Source: Methanocatella intestini (GTDB lineage Archaea > Methanobacteriota > Methanobacteria > Methanobacteriales > Methanobacteriaceae). Taken from it: DNA of 64,000 nucleotides. Shown piece by piece: positions 26,004 to 34,654 of this stretch; position 1 is the first letter of the stretch, and each line of letters starts with the position of its first letter. The position numbers and the translations under genes are program-made. The stretch lies in assembly GCF_002252585.1 (NCBI RefSeq), contig NZ_NQLD01000008.1, one strand, 5' to 3'. The notes beneath the pieces are model-generated. The model worked only from the letters and a program-made list of their open reading frames with translations. It was not told the origin of the DNA and searched no databases.

Positions 26004-27791
26004 CTATTTTTTATATTTAGCATAAAAACCATCAGTATCTGCATATATTGCATAAAAACCATAATCTTCTGCTTTTTTCATTGCTCTTTTAATATATTGC
26101 CTGCCCCATGAAGTAATAGCTTTTGCACATTCATAAGAATACCATCTGAAGCGGGGAAAACCATAAATACCATACATAGTATTAGCTAATCTTTTTATAG
26201 CCTGTTGCTGCACATCCAATGTCTTTTTTTCAGTAGGATCAACAGATGCTTTCATAGCTTTTTTAATTTTAAATCTTTCATTGAGAATTTTAGATATAAC
26301 TGATGGAATAAAACCTTTCGGATTCTTTTTAAATTTTAAATCATGTTCAGGAGAAATATTGTAATCTTCCCTATTTTCAACATCTCCAACAACCAGCATG
26401 TCTGGAGAAATGTTTTTTGAAATAATTATACTTGGATACAGACTTCTAAAATCGAACTGCACTAAATTTTCATGTAATCCAATTTCAGGTTCTTTAACAT
26501 ATCCCCCTTCATTGTCTTCTTCAGCTGCCCTAATTGCAAAGTTTGATCCTCCAGGCTTGTTTGGTACAACCTCATTGTCAAAATATGCTTCCTTAACTAA
26601 AAACCATTCAGCTTGCTGACCAGTAGCCATACGACTTAAGTCAAAAAGAGGCTGACCTACAATACGGGTAAGTTCCAGATTAAGCGGAAGTGTCTGCTGA
26701 GCAATTTTTAAAGTGGAGACAACATCATCTAAAGAATAATCAAATAAATCGTCCAATTGTGTTGAATCACTATCCCAATACTCCCAAATATGCTCTCCAG
26801 GAACATCGACCTTTTCTTCCCCGAATAATTCATAATAAACTCTTTCTAAAGTATATCTTTCCAGAGTCATGTATCTTCTCATAACAAGATACAAATCAAC
26901 ATGAATTAAACCTTTAAAAGATGCTGCATTTGCAAAACCCCTTCTAATAAATTTAATATTAGAATCATCCATTCCTAAATCCAGGTCAATACCATGACTT
27001 TTAGCTCTATCCTTAAGATATGGGAAGTCAAAATTATCAGAATTATATCCTACAATAATATCAACATTGCTTTTTTTAACTATGTCAATAAATGTTTCAA
27101 TCATTTCTTTTTCAGATGCTACCTGATTAACAAAGTCATCTCTGTCTTCGGAATTTGTTTTAGTTGAAATAACCTGATTTATTCCAAAATTACTGGCAAC
27201 TCCAATCATAATTATTTCATCAACTTCAGAATTCGGCATTCCATGAGGATTCCTAACTTCCAAATCAAAACTTAAGATTCTGAAATCCTGTAAATCATCC
27301 CCCACTCTTTCAAGAGGTTTGGTAAGTTTAATAATTTCCAAATCGTGTTTTTTAGAATCCAAATTTAAAAAAGAATCGATTTTTTCCCCGCAGGCTTTAA
27401 CTTCAGTCATTGGAATAACATCACGGTCAATTAAATATCTTCTATAAAAAGGAATATCATGTTCTCTTATATGGTCCACCTGATCCAAATCACGTAAAGC
27501 ATCCCTGTTTTTAGCTAATTCCTGAGGATTTAAAAAAGTCACTTTTAAAAATGTTTTTTCCACCTGAAAATCCTTTTTAATAACCTCTTCAATATGTACA
27601 CCCTCCAAAGTATCAAGAATCTGTTCCTGACACTTTTTAACATTATCTTTAGGAGCAACATACAAATAAGGCTCAAAGCTATCATCCAATAAAACGATAT
27701 TTTTATCTTTATCTTTTGAAAATAAACGAATTACAGGCTTATTTTCATAAGTAACATAGTCAATATCTAAAATAACAACATTTTTTTCCAT
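26004..27791 (-). CDS. polB1: family-B DNA polymerase, large part of split enzyme
   Basis: Replicative-type PolB polypeptide of 595 aa. The exonuclease motif I is SFDLEV (around residue 175), further exonuclease motifs include GYNSDNFDFPY, polymerase motif A is DFRSLYPSII, and motif B region is KRLANTMYGIYGF. The protein stops five residues after motif C region YADTDGF (Asp585, Asp587), so the thumb and C-terminal part are missing. This is the natural split known in Methanothermobacter, where a second gene encodes the small C-terminal part; that partner is not in this window. Upstream of the permease gene, 3 nt apart. Confidence 0.93.
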   Translation of the reverse strand: MEKNVVILDIDYVTYENKPVIRLFSKDKDKNIVLLDDSFEPYLYVAPKDNVKKCQEQILDTLEGVHIEEVIKKDFQVEKTFLKVTFLNPQELAKNRDALRDLDQVDHIREHDIPFYRRYLIDRDVIPMTEVKACGEKIDSFLNLDSKKHDLEIIKLTKPLERVGDDLQDFRILSFDLEVRNPHGMPNSEVDEIIMIGVASNFGINQVISTKTNSEDRDDFVNQVASEKEMIETFIDIVKKSNVDIIVGYNSDNFDFPYLKDRAKSHGIDLDLGMDDSNIKFIRRGFANAASFKGLIHVDLYLVMRRYMTLERYTLERVYYELFGEEKVDVPGEHIWEYWDSDSTQLDDLFDYSLDDVVSTLKIAQQTLPLNLELTRIVGQPLFDLSRMATGQQAEWFLVKEAYFDNEVVPNKPGGSNFAIRAAEEDNEGGYVKEPEIGLHENLVQFDFRSLYPSIIISKNISPDMLVVGDVENREDYNISPEHDLKFKKNPKGFIPSVISKILNERFKIKKAMKASVDPTEKKTLDVQQQAIKRLANTMYGIYGFPRFRWYSYECAKAITSWGRQYIKRAMKKAEDYGFYAIYADTDGFYAKYKK

Positions 27792-27794
27792 TGT

Positions 27795-28841
27795 TTATTC
27801 CCCTTTGCTTTTATTAAGTTCTATTCTGAAGTTATCCAAAACAGCATAAGTTATACCTAATATTAACGGGCCTAAAATAAATCCAACAATTCCGTAAACT
27901 AATGGACCTGCTAAAAACCCTATAAGTAAAATTAAAGGATGAATATCTGCATAATGGCTGGACAAAGCCGGTCGAATATACATATCACTTAAACTAAGGA
28001 AAAATCCAAATAAAAGTACTATTACAACCCTTACATAATTTCCAGAAAGTAAATCTACAATAGCTAATGTCCAATAAATCGGCCAAGGCCCGAATACTGG
28101 AATTAACTGGAAAATACCTGTAATCACACCTAAAAATACACCCTGAGAATATCCAAGCAATGAATACCCTATAGCTGCAATAATACCAATAATTAAAGAA
28201 GTTAAAAAATGTCCATAAAATATACTTTTTAAAACATCTTTAACAGAATTTACGGTTCTTGTAAAGAAATCCTTACTTTCCCGAGGTATAAATGATTCAA
28301 CAAAATTATAACATTTGTCCCCATCTCGAATAAAGTAATATATTGATGCAAATAATATAAATAGATCTACAGAAATTGAAAGAAGTTTACTAGCTAAACT
28401 TACAATATAATCCAATATAACATTTCCTATATCAGTTATGAAAGTAGATAAAGATGATTTAATTGTTGCAGCATCAATACTTGAACTTACATCAGCAGGT
28501 AAGTTATTAATCATCTGATTAATTATAGTATCCAAATTTAAGTTAAATCCAGTTGGATTAACTATCAATACCTCAGATAAAACACCAGATATTACTGAAA
28601 TGACATATGCAATTAAAATAACCAATGGAATCATAACTAAAATTACAGCCAGAAAAATAGAAATTGATTTGATTTTTATTTTAGAAGTTATTTTTCTAGC
28701 TAATGGACGAATAGCATAAGCTAATATAGCCCCCAGTATAACCATATTCAAAACTGGAGATACAATCATTACTGATATTCCAAGCAGGAACAATACTAAC
28801 AGTACTGGAGGAGTTATATATTCTTTTAAGTCTTTTTCCAT
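27795..28841 (-). CDS. AI-2E family transporter (UPF0118)
   Basis: Polytopic membrane protein of about 348 aa in the AI-2E/UPF0118 permease family, members of which have been linked to autoinducer export or Na+/H+ antiport; the substrate here is unknown. About seven to eight hydrophobic segments are seen, with the family segments AYAIRPLARKI and GVFLGVITGIFQLIPVFGPWP. Start set at ATG 28841 (MEKDLKEY) with GTGATT upstream; GTG 28850 is possible. It ends 3 nt before polB1 and follows pyrK by 15 nt, so a pyrD-pyrK-permease-polB1 message is possible. Confidence 0.87.
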   Translation of the reverse strand: MEKDLKEYITPPVLLVLFLLGISVMIVSPVLNMVILGAILAYAIRPLARKITSKIKIKSISIFLAVILVMIPLVILIAYVISVISGVLSEVLIVNPTGFNLNLDTIINQMINNLPADVSSSIDAATIKSSLSTFITDIGNVILDYIVSLASKLLSISVDLFILFASIYYFIRDGDKCYNFVESFIPRESKDFFTRTVNSVKDVLKSIFYGHFLTSLIIGIIAAIGYSLLGYSQGVFLGVITGIFQLIPVFGPWPIYWTLAIVDLLSGNYVRVVIVLLFGFFLSLSDMYIRPALSSHYADIHPLILLIGFLAGPLVYGIVGFILGPLILGITYAVLDNFRIELNKSKGE

Positions 28842-28856
28842 TAGAATCACATTTAA

Positions 28857-29663
28857 TTACTGTTTTATTCCTGCAGCATTTCTTCTGTATTTTCCAAACT
28901 CTGAAATTTCTTCTATTTTCTCATTTTTAAAAACCGGACCCTCTACACAAATTCTCCACCCAGTATTATCAACACAACACTGACCACATATACCTAAGGC
29001 ACATTTCATGTATCTCTCTAGAGAATATTCTGCAGTTATTTCAGCATCTTCAAGTATTTCATAGATTCCTTTCATCATTATCTCAGGACCGCAAACAAAT
29101 GCAAAATCATAAGACTTATCTTCAAGTAAACTTACAGTACAATCTGTTGCAAATCCTTCAAAGCCAAAACTTCCATCATCAGTACATGGATAAATATCAG
29201 CACCGGATTTTTCTAATGAATCCATAAACAATAATTCATCTTTTGTAACAGCTGCCGGAACGACATCGACAGAATTGCCTTTCTTAAGTAAATCACTAGC
29301 TATTGCATTAATCGGAGCCATTCCAACCCCACCACCAATAGCTAAAATTTTTTTATTAGTTAAACCATTTGAAAATCCATTTCCATAGCTGCCTCGAATA
29401 CCTATTTTATCTCCAACTTTCAAATCATGAAGCTGTGATGAAAATTCACCAACATTTTTAACACTGATAGCTAATCTTGAATTTTCTTTGTCAATTAAAG
29501 AAATAGACATTGGTTTTTCATTATGGAAGTTCCAAACCATTACAAATTCCCCCGGAGAAGGAACACCAAACTTATCCATATCCCAATCAAAGATAAAAGT
29601 TTTAATAGTCGGAGTCTCTTCAATTATTTCATTAATTTCAACAATTTGTGGAACATCATTCAT
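28857..29663 (-). CDS. pyrK: dihydroorotate dehydrogenase electron transfer subunit
   Basis: PyrK (268 aa) is the FAD and [2Fe-2S] subunit that passes electrons from PyrD to NAD. The FAD-binding N-terminal domain has PSPGEFVMVW and the NAD-side domain IGGGVGMAPI. The C-terminal [2Fe-2S] ligands are in CALGICGQCC followed by the Cys of WRICVEGPVF. It begins 3 nt after pyrD, with GGAGTT as ribosome site inside the pyrD 3' end. Confidence 0.94.
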   Translation of the reverse strand: MNDVPQIVEINEIIEETPTIKTFIFDWDMDKFGVPSPGEFVMVWNFHNEKPMSISLIDKENSRLAISVKNVGEFSSQLHDLKVGDKIGIRGSYGNGFSNGLTNKKILAIGGGVGMAPINAIASDLLKKGNSVDVVPAAVTKDELLFMDSLEKSGADIYPCTDDGSFGFEGFATDCTVSLLEDKSYDFAFVCGPEIMMKGIYEILEDAEITAEYSLERYMKCALGICGQCCVDNTGWRICVEGPVFKNEKIEEISEFGKYRRNAAGIKQ

Positions 29664-29666
29664 AAA

Positions 29667-30578
29667 TTACAACTCCTCATGTGCAAGGCCAATCATTTCA
29701 TCAATAGATCCGTAACCTTTTTTATTCATAAATTCTTCTAAACCTTTGTTAATTTTGCTAAATACTTCTACACCTTCATCCATAATAACAGTACCAATCT
29801 GAACTGCCCGGGCTCCAGCAAATAAAAATTCAACAACATCTTCAAAGTTTGAAATTCCTCCAACACCAATAATTGGAATGTCCACATTATCATAAACTGT
29901 ATAGACATTACGAAGAGCTATTGGTTTTATAGCCTTACCACTCATTCCACCGAACTTATTTGACAAAACAGGTTTTGCAACATCAATATTGATTTTCATT
30001 CCAGGACCTAATGAATTGATTAAAGTCAAGGCGTCTGCACCTGCATCCTGAGCCGCCATAGCTATTTCAACAATGTCAGTAACATTCGGAGTTAATTTAG
30101 CTATTATTGGTTTATTTGCACTATCCTTAGCAGCACTAACAATTTTATGAGTTAAATTAGCATCCTGACCAATAGATGCACCATAACCTTCCATAGCATG
30201 AGGACATGAAATATTTAATTCAATCATATCAACATAATCTTCAATTTCCAAAACTAACTTACTAAATTCCTCAGGAGTTGCTCCATAAATTGAAGCTATT
30301 GAAACATTTCCTTTTCTATCAATTCTTTTAAGTTCTTCCTTAAAGTTTTCTACACCGGGATTTGAAAGGCCAATAGCATTAATAATACCACATTCAACAC
30401 CTACAGTTGTAGGATTTACATAACCTGGATTAGGTTCTAAAGAAAAAGATTTAGAAACAACACCTGCTGCACCAGATTTTAAAATCCAATTCATAGAAGA
30501 AGCATTACTCCCCATAACTCCCGCAGCCAACATTAAAGGATTTCTAAATTCAACTCCGCAAACGTTTGTCCTCAACAT
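29667..30578 (-). CDS. pyrD: dihydroorotate dehydrogenase catalytic subunit
   Basis: PyrD type 1B (303 aa), the FMN-containing enzyme of pyrimidine synthesis that works with PyrK. Typical segments: VEFRNPLMLAAGVMG, ELNISCPH, AKLTPNVTDI, LINSLGPGMKI, GGMSGKAIKPIALR and IIGVGGISNFEDVVEFLFAGA. The active-site base region around ELNISCPHA and the FMN phosphate loop GVGGI are intact. GGTGTAATC precedes the ATG. Confidence 0.95.
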   Translation of the reverse strand: MLRTNVCGVEFRNPLMLAAGVMGSNASSMNWILKSGAAGVVSKSFSLEPNPGYVNPTTVGVECGIINAIGLSNPGVENFKEELKRIDRKGNVSIASIYGATPEEFSKLVLEIEDYVDMIELNISCPHAMEGYGASIGQDANLTHKIVSAAKDSANKPIIAKLTPNVTDIVEIAMAAQDAGADALTLINSLGPGMKINIDVAKPVLSNKFGGMSGKAIKPIALRNVYTVYDNVDIPIIGVGGISNFEDVVEFLFAGARAVQIGTVIMDEGVEVFSKINKGLEEFMNKKGYGSIDEMIGLAHEEL

Positions 30579-30637
30579 GATTACACCAAAATTTTTTATA
30601 TAAAATTAATTATGTATTATAAAACATTTATACATTC

Positions 30638-31195
30638 TTAATCAAGTTTTTCTTCATATTTCTTAATTAATTCACGATATTTGTCATTTTGTAATTTTAA
30701 ACTTATTACATTGGTTTTATTAGATTTAATAATTTCTTCTTTATCTTTTAATAAAGATTTGATGTTTTCATCCTGTTTTTCAATTATTAAATCTTTTTGT
30801 GCTAAAAGTCCACCATAAGTTTTTGAAATTTTTCTTAACTGAATTTCAAGATTCTCAGTATTATTATGAATCTGCAATTTATAGTCATCAATTAAAGTTC
30901 TTAAATATTTTATCTGATCCTGTTTATCATCAATTATATCTTGTTTTTCTTTAAGTTTCTGTTGAAGATTATCCAACTCTTTAATTTTAGCTTTTTCATT
31001 GTTAATCTCACTATCCACTTTAAGTTCCAGTGTTTTAAGTTCATATTTTTGTTTAGTGATGTAATTTTTAAACTTGTTAATTTCCTTATCCTTAGTGGCC
31101 AACTGCATATTAAGCTCATCAATTTCTGCATTTCTTAGCTCAATTGTTTCTTTAAGGTCCTGAAATTTCTTTTTATTATAATTCGCTTTAGTCAT
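30638..31195 (-). CDS. coiled-coil protein of unknown function, about 185 aa
   Basis: Nearly the whole protein is predicted coiled coil: long Lys/Glu/Gln/Asn-rich heptads with few Pro or Gly, no Cys, no signal peptide and no membrane segment. Start is taken at ATG 31195 (MTKANYNKK); GTG 31210 would add five residues. A TATA-like AAAGATATAG on the minus strand (about 31226-31235) implies a very short leader. It faces away from nop5. I do not recognise a family; a structural or tethering role is possible but unsupported. Confidence 0.75.
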   Translation of the reverse strand: MTKANYNKKKFQDLKETIELRNAEIDELNMQLATKDKEINKFKNYITKQKYELKTLELKVDSEINNEKAKIKELDNLQQKLKEKQDIIDDKQDQIKYLRTLIDDYKLQIHNNTENLEIQLRKISKTYGGLLAQKDLIIEKQDENIKSLLKDKEEIIKSNKTNVISLKLQNDKYRELIKKYEEKLD

Positions 31196-31329
31196 GATTT
31201 CCAATTCCACAAAATATTCAATTAAACTATATCTTTTAAATCAATTAAATATTTGTAATTCTCTATATTAATATATCAGTTACAATAAATTTAGTATTAA
31301 ATTAACAAAGTCATTTTGAGTGGAAAAAT

Positions 31330-32493
31330 ATGGAATGTTATATAACCTATTGCATTAAGGGATTTTTAGCTTTTAATGAGGATTTTGAATTAATAGCAAA
31401 AAAATTATTTCCAAAAGAAAGTATTGTAACTGCACTGATGGAAATTGAAAATAAAAAAATAGCTTCACAGGAAAAAGAGATTATTGAAGAAGTTTCAAAA
31501 GAATATGATAAAATCATTATTGAATCAAATAAAAGAATCTCTGATTATTCCAGCTTAAATTCATTTGATAAATTAGAAATTAAAACACCTAATGCAGGTG
31601 GAGATTATTTAAGAAGCAATTTAGAAAAATTTGTTGATGAAAACTGCCTGGAAGTTTATCAGCAGTTAGCTATTGCTAAAATGAAAGAAGCATCAAAATC
31701 AGAAGATAAACATCTTATTCAAGCTATAAACTCCATTGACGAAATTGATGAATCTATCAGCAAATTAATTGAACGCATTAGAGAATGGTATGCTTTGTAT
31801 TTCCCTGAAATGGATGTAATTAAAAATAATGAAACATATGTCCGTTTAATAGCTGAAAACAAAACTAAAGAAAAAATCATCCAAGCAAAACCCGATGTAT
31901 TTTTAATAGACCCTGATTATGATGAGAAAATTAATCAGAAGGATTTAGACATAATGAATAATTATGCAAATTCCATTTATGAATTGCAAAAAAGCAGGAA
32001 AGCTATTGAAAATTACATTGAAGATAAAATGGAATCCTTAGCACCGAATTTGAAACTGTTAGTTGGAGCTTCACTTGGTGCTAAATTAATATCCCATGCA
32101 GGAGGACTTAAAAGATTAGCTACTTATCCTTCAAGTACTGTTCAGATAATGGGTGCTGAAAAAGCATTGTTCAGACATTTGAAAAGTGGTGACAGACCTC
32201 CAAAATACGGTTTAATTTACCAGCATCCACAAATTAGAGGAGCTAACTGGTGGAATCGTGGAAAAATAGCTAGAATGCTTGCATCTAAAATATCACTGGC
32301 ATGCAGAAAAGATATTTTCACTAAAGATTTTGATCCGAATATTTACGAAGAATTTATCAGAAAAGCAGAACAGATAGAAAAAGAAAATCCATTTCCAACA
32401 AAGACTACTAAAAAACGAAAAGAAGAGCGCTCAAAATCTAAAAATAAACATCAGAAATCTAAAAAAAGAAGAAAAAATAAAAGGAGGAAATAA
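31330..32493 (+). CDS. nop5: Nop5 (Nop56/58 homolog), box C/D RNP core protein
   Basis: A 387-aa scaffold of the archaeal box C/D ribonucleoprotein, bridging L7Ae-bound guide RNA and fibrillarin for 2'-O-methylation of rRNA. The Nop domain is clear (GASLGAKLISHAGGLKRLA, then MGAEKALFRHL and YGLIYQHP). The N-terminal fibrillarin-binding part and central coiled coil precede it. The last 35 residues are a Lys/Arg-rich tail typical of the family. It is followed 3 nt later by flpA. Confidence 0.96.
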   Translation: MECYITYCIKGFLAFNEDFELIAKKLFPKESIVTALMEIENKKIASQEKEIIEEVSKEYDKIIIESNKRISDYSSLNSFDKLEIKTPNAGGDYLRSNLEKFVDENCLEVYQQLAIAKMKEASKSEDKHLIQAINSIDEIDESISKLIERIREWYALYFPEMDVIKNNETYVRLIAENKTKEKIIQAKPDVFLIDPDYDEKINQKDLDIMNNYANSIYELQKSRKAIENYIEDKMESLAPNLKLLVGASLGAKLISHAGGLKRLATYPSSTVQIMGAEKALFRHLKSGDRPPKYGLIYQHPQIRGANWWNRGKIARMLASKISLACRKDIFTKDFDPNIYEEFIRKAEQIEKENPFPTKTTKKRKEERSKSKNKHQKSKKRRKNKRRK

Positions 32494-32496
32494 GCT

Positions 32497-33138
32497 ATGA
32501 AAGTTTATTTAAAGGACGGACAAATAGCTACCAAAAATTTAACACCTGGAATTTCAGTTTATGGGGAAGAATTAATTCAGGAAAATGAAGAATACAGAAT
32601 ATGGAATCCCAGAAGGTCAAAATTAGCTGCAGCTCTATTAAATGGATTAGAAAAACTAGAGATTCCTGAAAATGCAAAAGTCCTATACTTAGGTGCATCA
32701 ACTGGAACAACAGTTTCACACATTTCAGACATAGTAACTGACGGAAAAATATATGCAGTTGAATTTTCACCAACAACAGCTAAAAAATTAGTCAGACTAG
32801 CCAGACAAAGGACTAATATTGCTCCGATTTTAGGAGATGCTACCAAACCTAAAAATTATTTGAATATAACTGAAAAAGCAGACATTGTATACTGCGATGT
32901 AGCTCAACCAACACAAAGTCAATTGTTTATGAAAAATATGAACTTAATAGGGAAAGATAATGTCATAGGAATATTAATGATTAAAGCTAGAAGTATTGAT
33001 GTTGTACAAAAGCCTAAAAAGATTTTTAAAGAAGAAGAGAAGAAATTAAGAGAAAATGGTTTTAAAATTATTGAAAAAGTAAAACTGGAACCCTACGAAA
33101 AAGACCATATTGCATTTGTAGTAGAGAAAAATTTTTAA
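32497..33138 (+). CDS. flpA: fibrillarin-like rRNA/tRNA 2'-O-methyltransferase
   Basis: FlpA (213 aa), the catalytic methyltransferase of box C/D complexes. The SAM-binding segment is VLYLGASTGTTVSHISD, followed by YAVEFSPTTAKKL, and the catalytic Asp lies in the DVAQP region. A very strong AGGAGG ribosome site lies in the Lys/Arg-coding end of nop5, 8-10 nt before the ATG. Translational coupling with nop5 matches their obligate partnership. Confidence 0.97.
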   Translation: MKVYLKDGQIATKNLTPGISVYGEELIQENEEYRIWNPRRSKLAAALLNGLEKLEIPENAKVLYLGASTGTTVSHISDIVTDGKIYAVEFSPTTAKKLVRLARQRTNIAPILGDATKPKNYLNITEKADIVYCDVAQPTQSQLFMKNMNLIGKDNVIGILMIKARSIDVVQKPKKIFKEEEKKLRENGFKIIEKVKLEPYEKDHIAFVVEKNF

Positions 33139-33286
33139 TAAAAAATATCCCGACTACACTTGTAAAAGCTTAAAAAAAGGACAAAGAGAAAATTAAAAAA
33201 ATAAGTCAAAATACTGAAAAAAGTATTACTTCGATAGCTATTTATAACATAAAATGAAATATACAATATGCTAATGCAAATAAAAA

Positions 33287-33364
33287 AAGTTCATTTTAAA
33301 TGCCTTTAGGGAAAAAATCACTCTATTAATCACTCAAATTGGTAATTCCTAAAGGAATGAACTT
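33287..33364. repeat. imperfect inverted repeat downstream of flpA
   Basis: Two arms pair as AAGTTCATT (33287-33295) with AATGAACTT (33356-33364), and CCTTTAGG (33303-33310) with CCTAAAGG (33348-33355); a 7-nt TTAAATG bulge interrupts the left arm only. The loop is 37 nt. It lies in the 332-nt gap (33139-33470) between convergent flpA and coaB and is followed by T-rich sequence. It may be a transcript end, a small structured RNA or a decayed mobile repeat. No C/D box motifs were seen. The rest of the gap shows nothing else. Confidence 0.5.
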
Positions 33365-33470
33365 ATTTTTAAAAAATACTTATTTTTATCAAAATTTTAA
33401 TAAATATTTAAAAAAAGCTATTTTAACTAAAAAAGTATTACTTTTTAAGGTTCAAACAGTGAAAACATCA

Positions 33471-34085
33471 CTAAAATTTTTCCAAAATAACATCAAAGAT
33501 TATATTGGCTACTTCTTTTTTTGAAGATAGCGGAACACTTACAATATCATCATCTACAATCCACACCTTATTATTGTCTGAACCGAAATGACAATTCTCG
33601 TCACTAACATCATTGGCTATTACCAAATCAGTTCCGGCATCTTTAATTTGCTGCTTTGCACTGGCTATTATATCTTTCTTAGAAATATTAACTTCAGCCT
33701 TAAATCCAACTAAAAAGATATTGGGATTCAGTTCTTTAATTTGGCGAATGATTTTAATAGTTGGCTTTAAATTTATAGACAATGCCTTTGAAGAATCTAT
33801 TTTATGAATTTCCTTATCTTCAAATTTAAAATCAGAAACAGCAGCTGTTGAAATAAAAATATCCTGTGTAGGAATTAATTCTTTAATCACATCATTCATT
33901 TCTCCAGCTGTTTCAACTTTAATAACATCAAATACAGAAGGAATTTTTACACTAACATTAGCTACAATTAATGTAACATCAAATCCACGAATATAAGCCT
34001 GTTTAGCTAATTCCAAACCCATTTTTCCAGAGGACTTGTTAGTTATTCCTCTTATTGGATCAATCGGTTCATAAGTTCCACCCAT
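33471..34085 (-). CDS. coaB: phosphopantothenate-cysteine ligase part of CoaBC
   Basis: The ligase half of CoaBC (coenzyme A synthesis), 204 aa from the first ATG. The block GGTYEPIDPIRGITNKSSGKMG is the family signature, with FISTAAVSDF and a VGFKAE motif. In homologs the signature is preceded by a beta strand reading like KVLIS; here those residues are encoded in frame upstream of the ATG but no ATG, GTG or TTG lies there. The frame upstream runs 11 codons back to the coaC TGA. A GAGGTG ribosome site on that TGA lies 5 nt before an in-frame ATC (34107-34109). So the protein may start at ATC, or at the ATG with a trimmed first strand. Confidence 0.85.
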   Translation of the reverse strand: MGGTYEPIDPIRGITNKSSGKMGLELAKQAYIRGFDVTLIVANVSVKIPSVFDVIKVETAGEMNDVIKELIPTQDIFISTAAVSDFKFEDKEIHKIDSSKALSINLKPTIKIIRQIKELNPNIFLVGFKAEVNISKKDIIASAKQQIKDAGTDLVIANDVSDENCHFGSDNNKVWIVDDDIVSVPLSSKKEVANIIFDVILEKF

Positions 34086-34118
34086 ACTTATTAAAACTTT
34101 TTCGTGGATAAAACCACC

Positions 34119-34625
34119 TCATTTATTTAAATTAATTGTTCTTAATGCTTCTAAAACTATATCTTCTTTATCTGGGAATTTTGCTTTACCTTCATCCATT
34201 TTAGGTTTGATAAATGAAGCAGAGCCCTCTTTTTTAATTTTATCAATGTTGCCTTTAATAGCCTTAAACATTGAATCATGCATTGACGGAACAAACAAAA
34301 TTGGGGTGTCATGCCCATATGCAGTAATCAAAAGTGTAGAAATTGGATTATCAGCTATCTTATATGCAAATTTGCTTATAGTATTTGCAGTAGCTGGAGC
34401 AACTAATATCAAATCCTCTTGAGAATATTTAACATGCTCAATCTTACCAGTCAACTCAGTCACTACTTCATTACCCGTTGCAAATTCCATAGCATTTGGA
34501 GTTATAATGTCACAAGCAGCTTCGCTCATAAAACATTTAACTTCCACATCATTTCTTTTAAGTTCTCTAGCTAATTTAATAGATTCAGTAGCTGCAATAC
34601 TACCCGTAACACATAATATAATCAT
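34119..34625 (-). CDS. coaC: phosphopantothenoylcysteine decarboxylase part of CoaBC
   Basis: The flavoprotein decarboxylase half of CoaBC, 168 aa. Visible: the FMN-binding VTGSIAATESIKLARELKR, the LVAPATANTISKFAYKIADN block with the conserved catalytic Asn, and PSMHDSMF where the family has a conserved M-x-x-x-M-type segment. In many organisms it is fused to the ligase. Here a single in-frame TGA (34119-34121) ends it; reading through would join it to the ligase with an 11-codon linker, giving about 384 aa, close to typical CoaBC length. Confidence 0.88.
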   Translation of the reverse strand: MIILCVTGSIAATESIKLARELKRNDVEVKCFMSEAACDIITPNAMEFATGNEVVTELTGKIEHVKYSQEDLILVAPATANTISKFAYKIADNPISTLLITAYGHDTPILFVPSMHDSMFKAIKGNIDKIKKEGSASFIKPKMDEGKAKFPDKEDIVLEALRTINLNK

Positions 34626-34654
34626 AAAAAATACCTCTAAAAAAATAAAAAGAA

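Noticed and set aside
33339..33524. 61-codon frame in the flpA-coaB gap
   Set aside because: Low-complexity Lys/Phe/Leu translation, overlaps the hairpin and the coaB end, and has no ribosome site.
34119..34121. TGA between coaC and coaB as a selenocysteine codon
   Set aside because: No selenocysteine machinery is known in Methanobrevibacter, no SECIS-like hairpin was noticed, and a ribosome site overlapping the codon fits a true stop.
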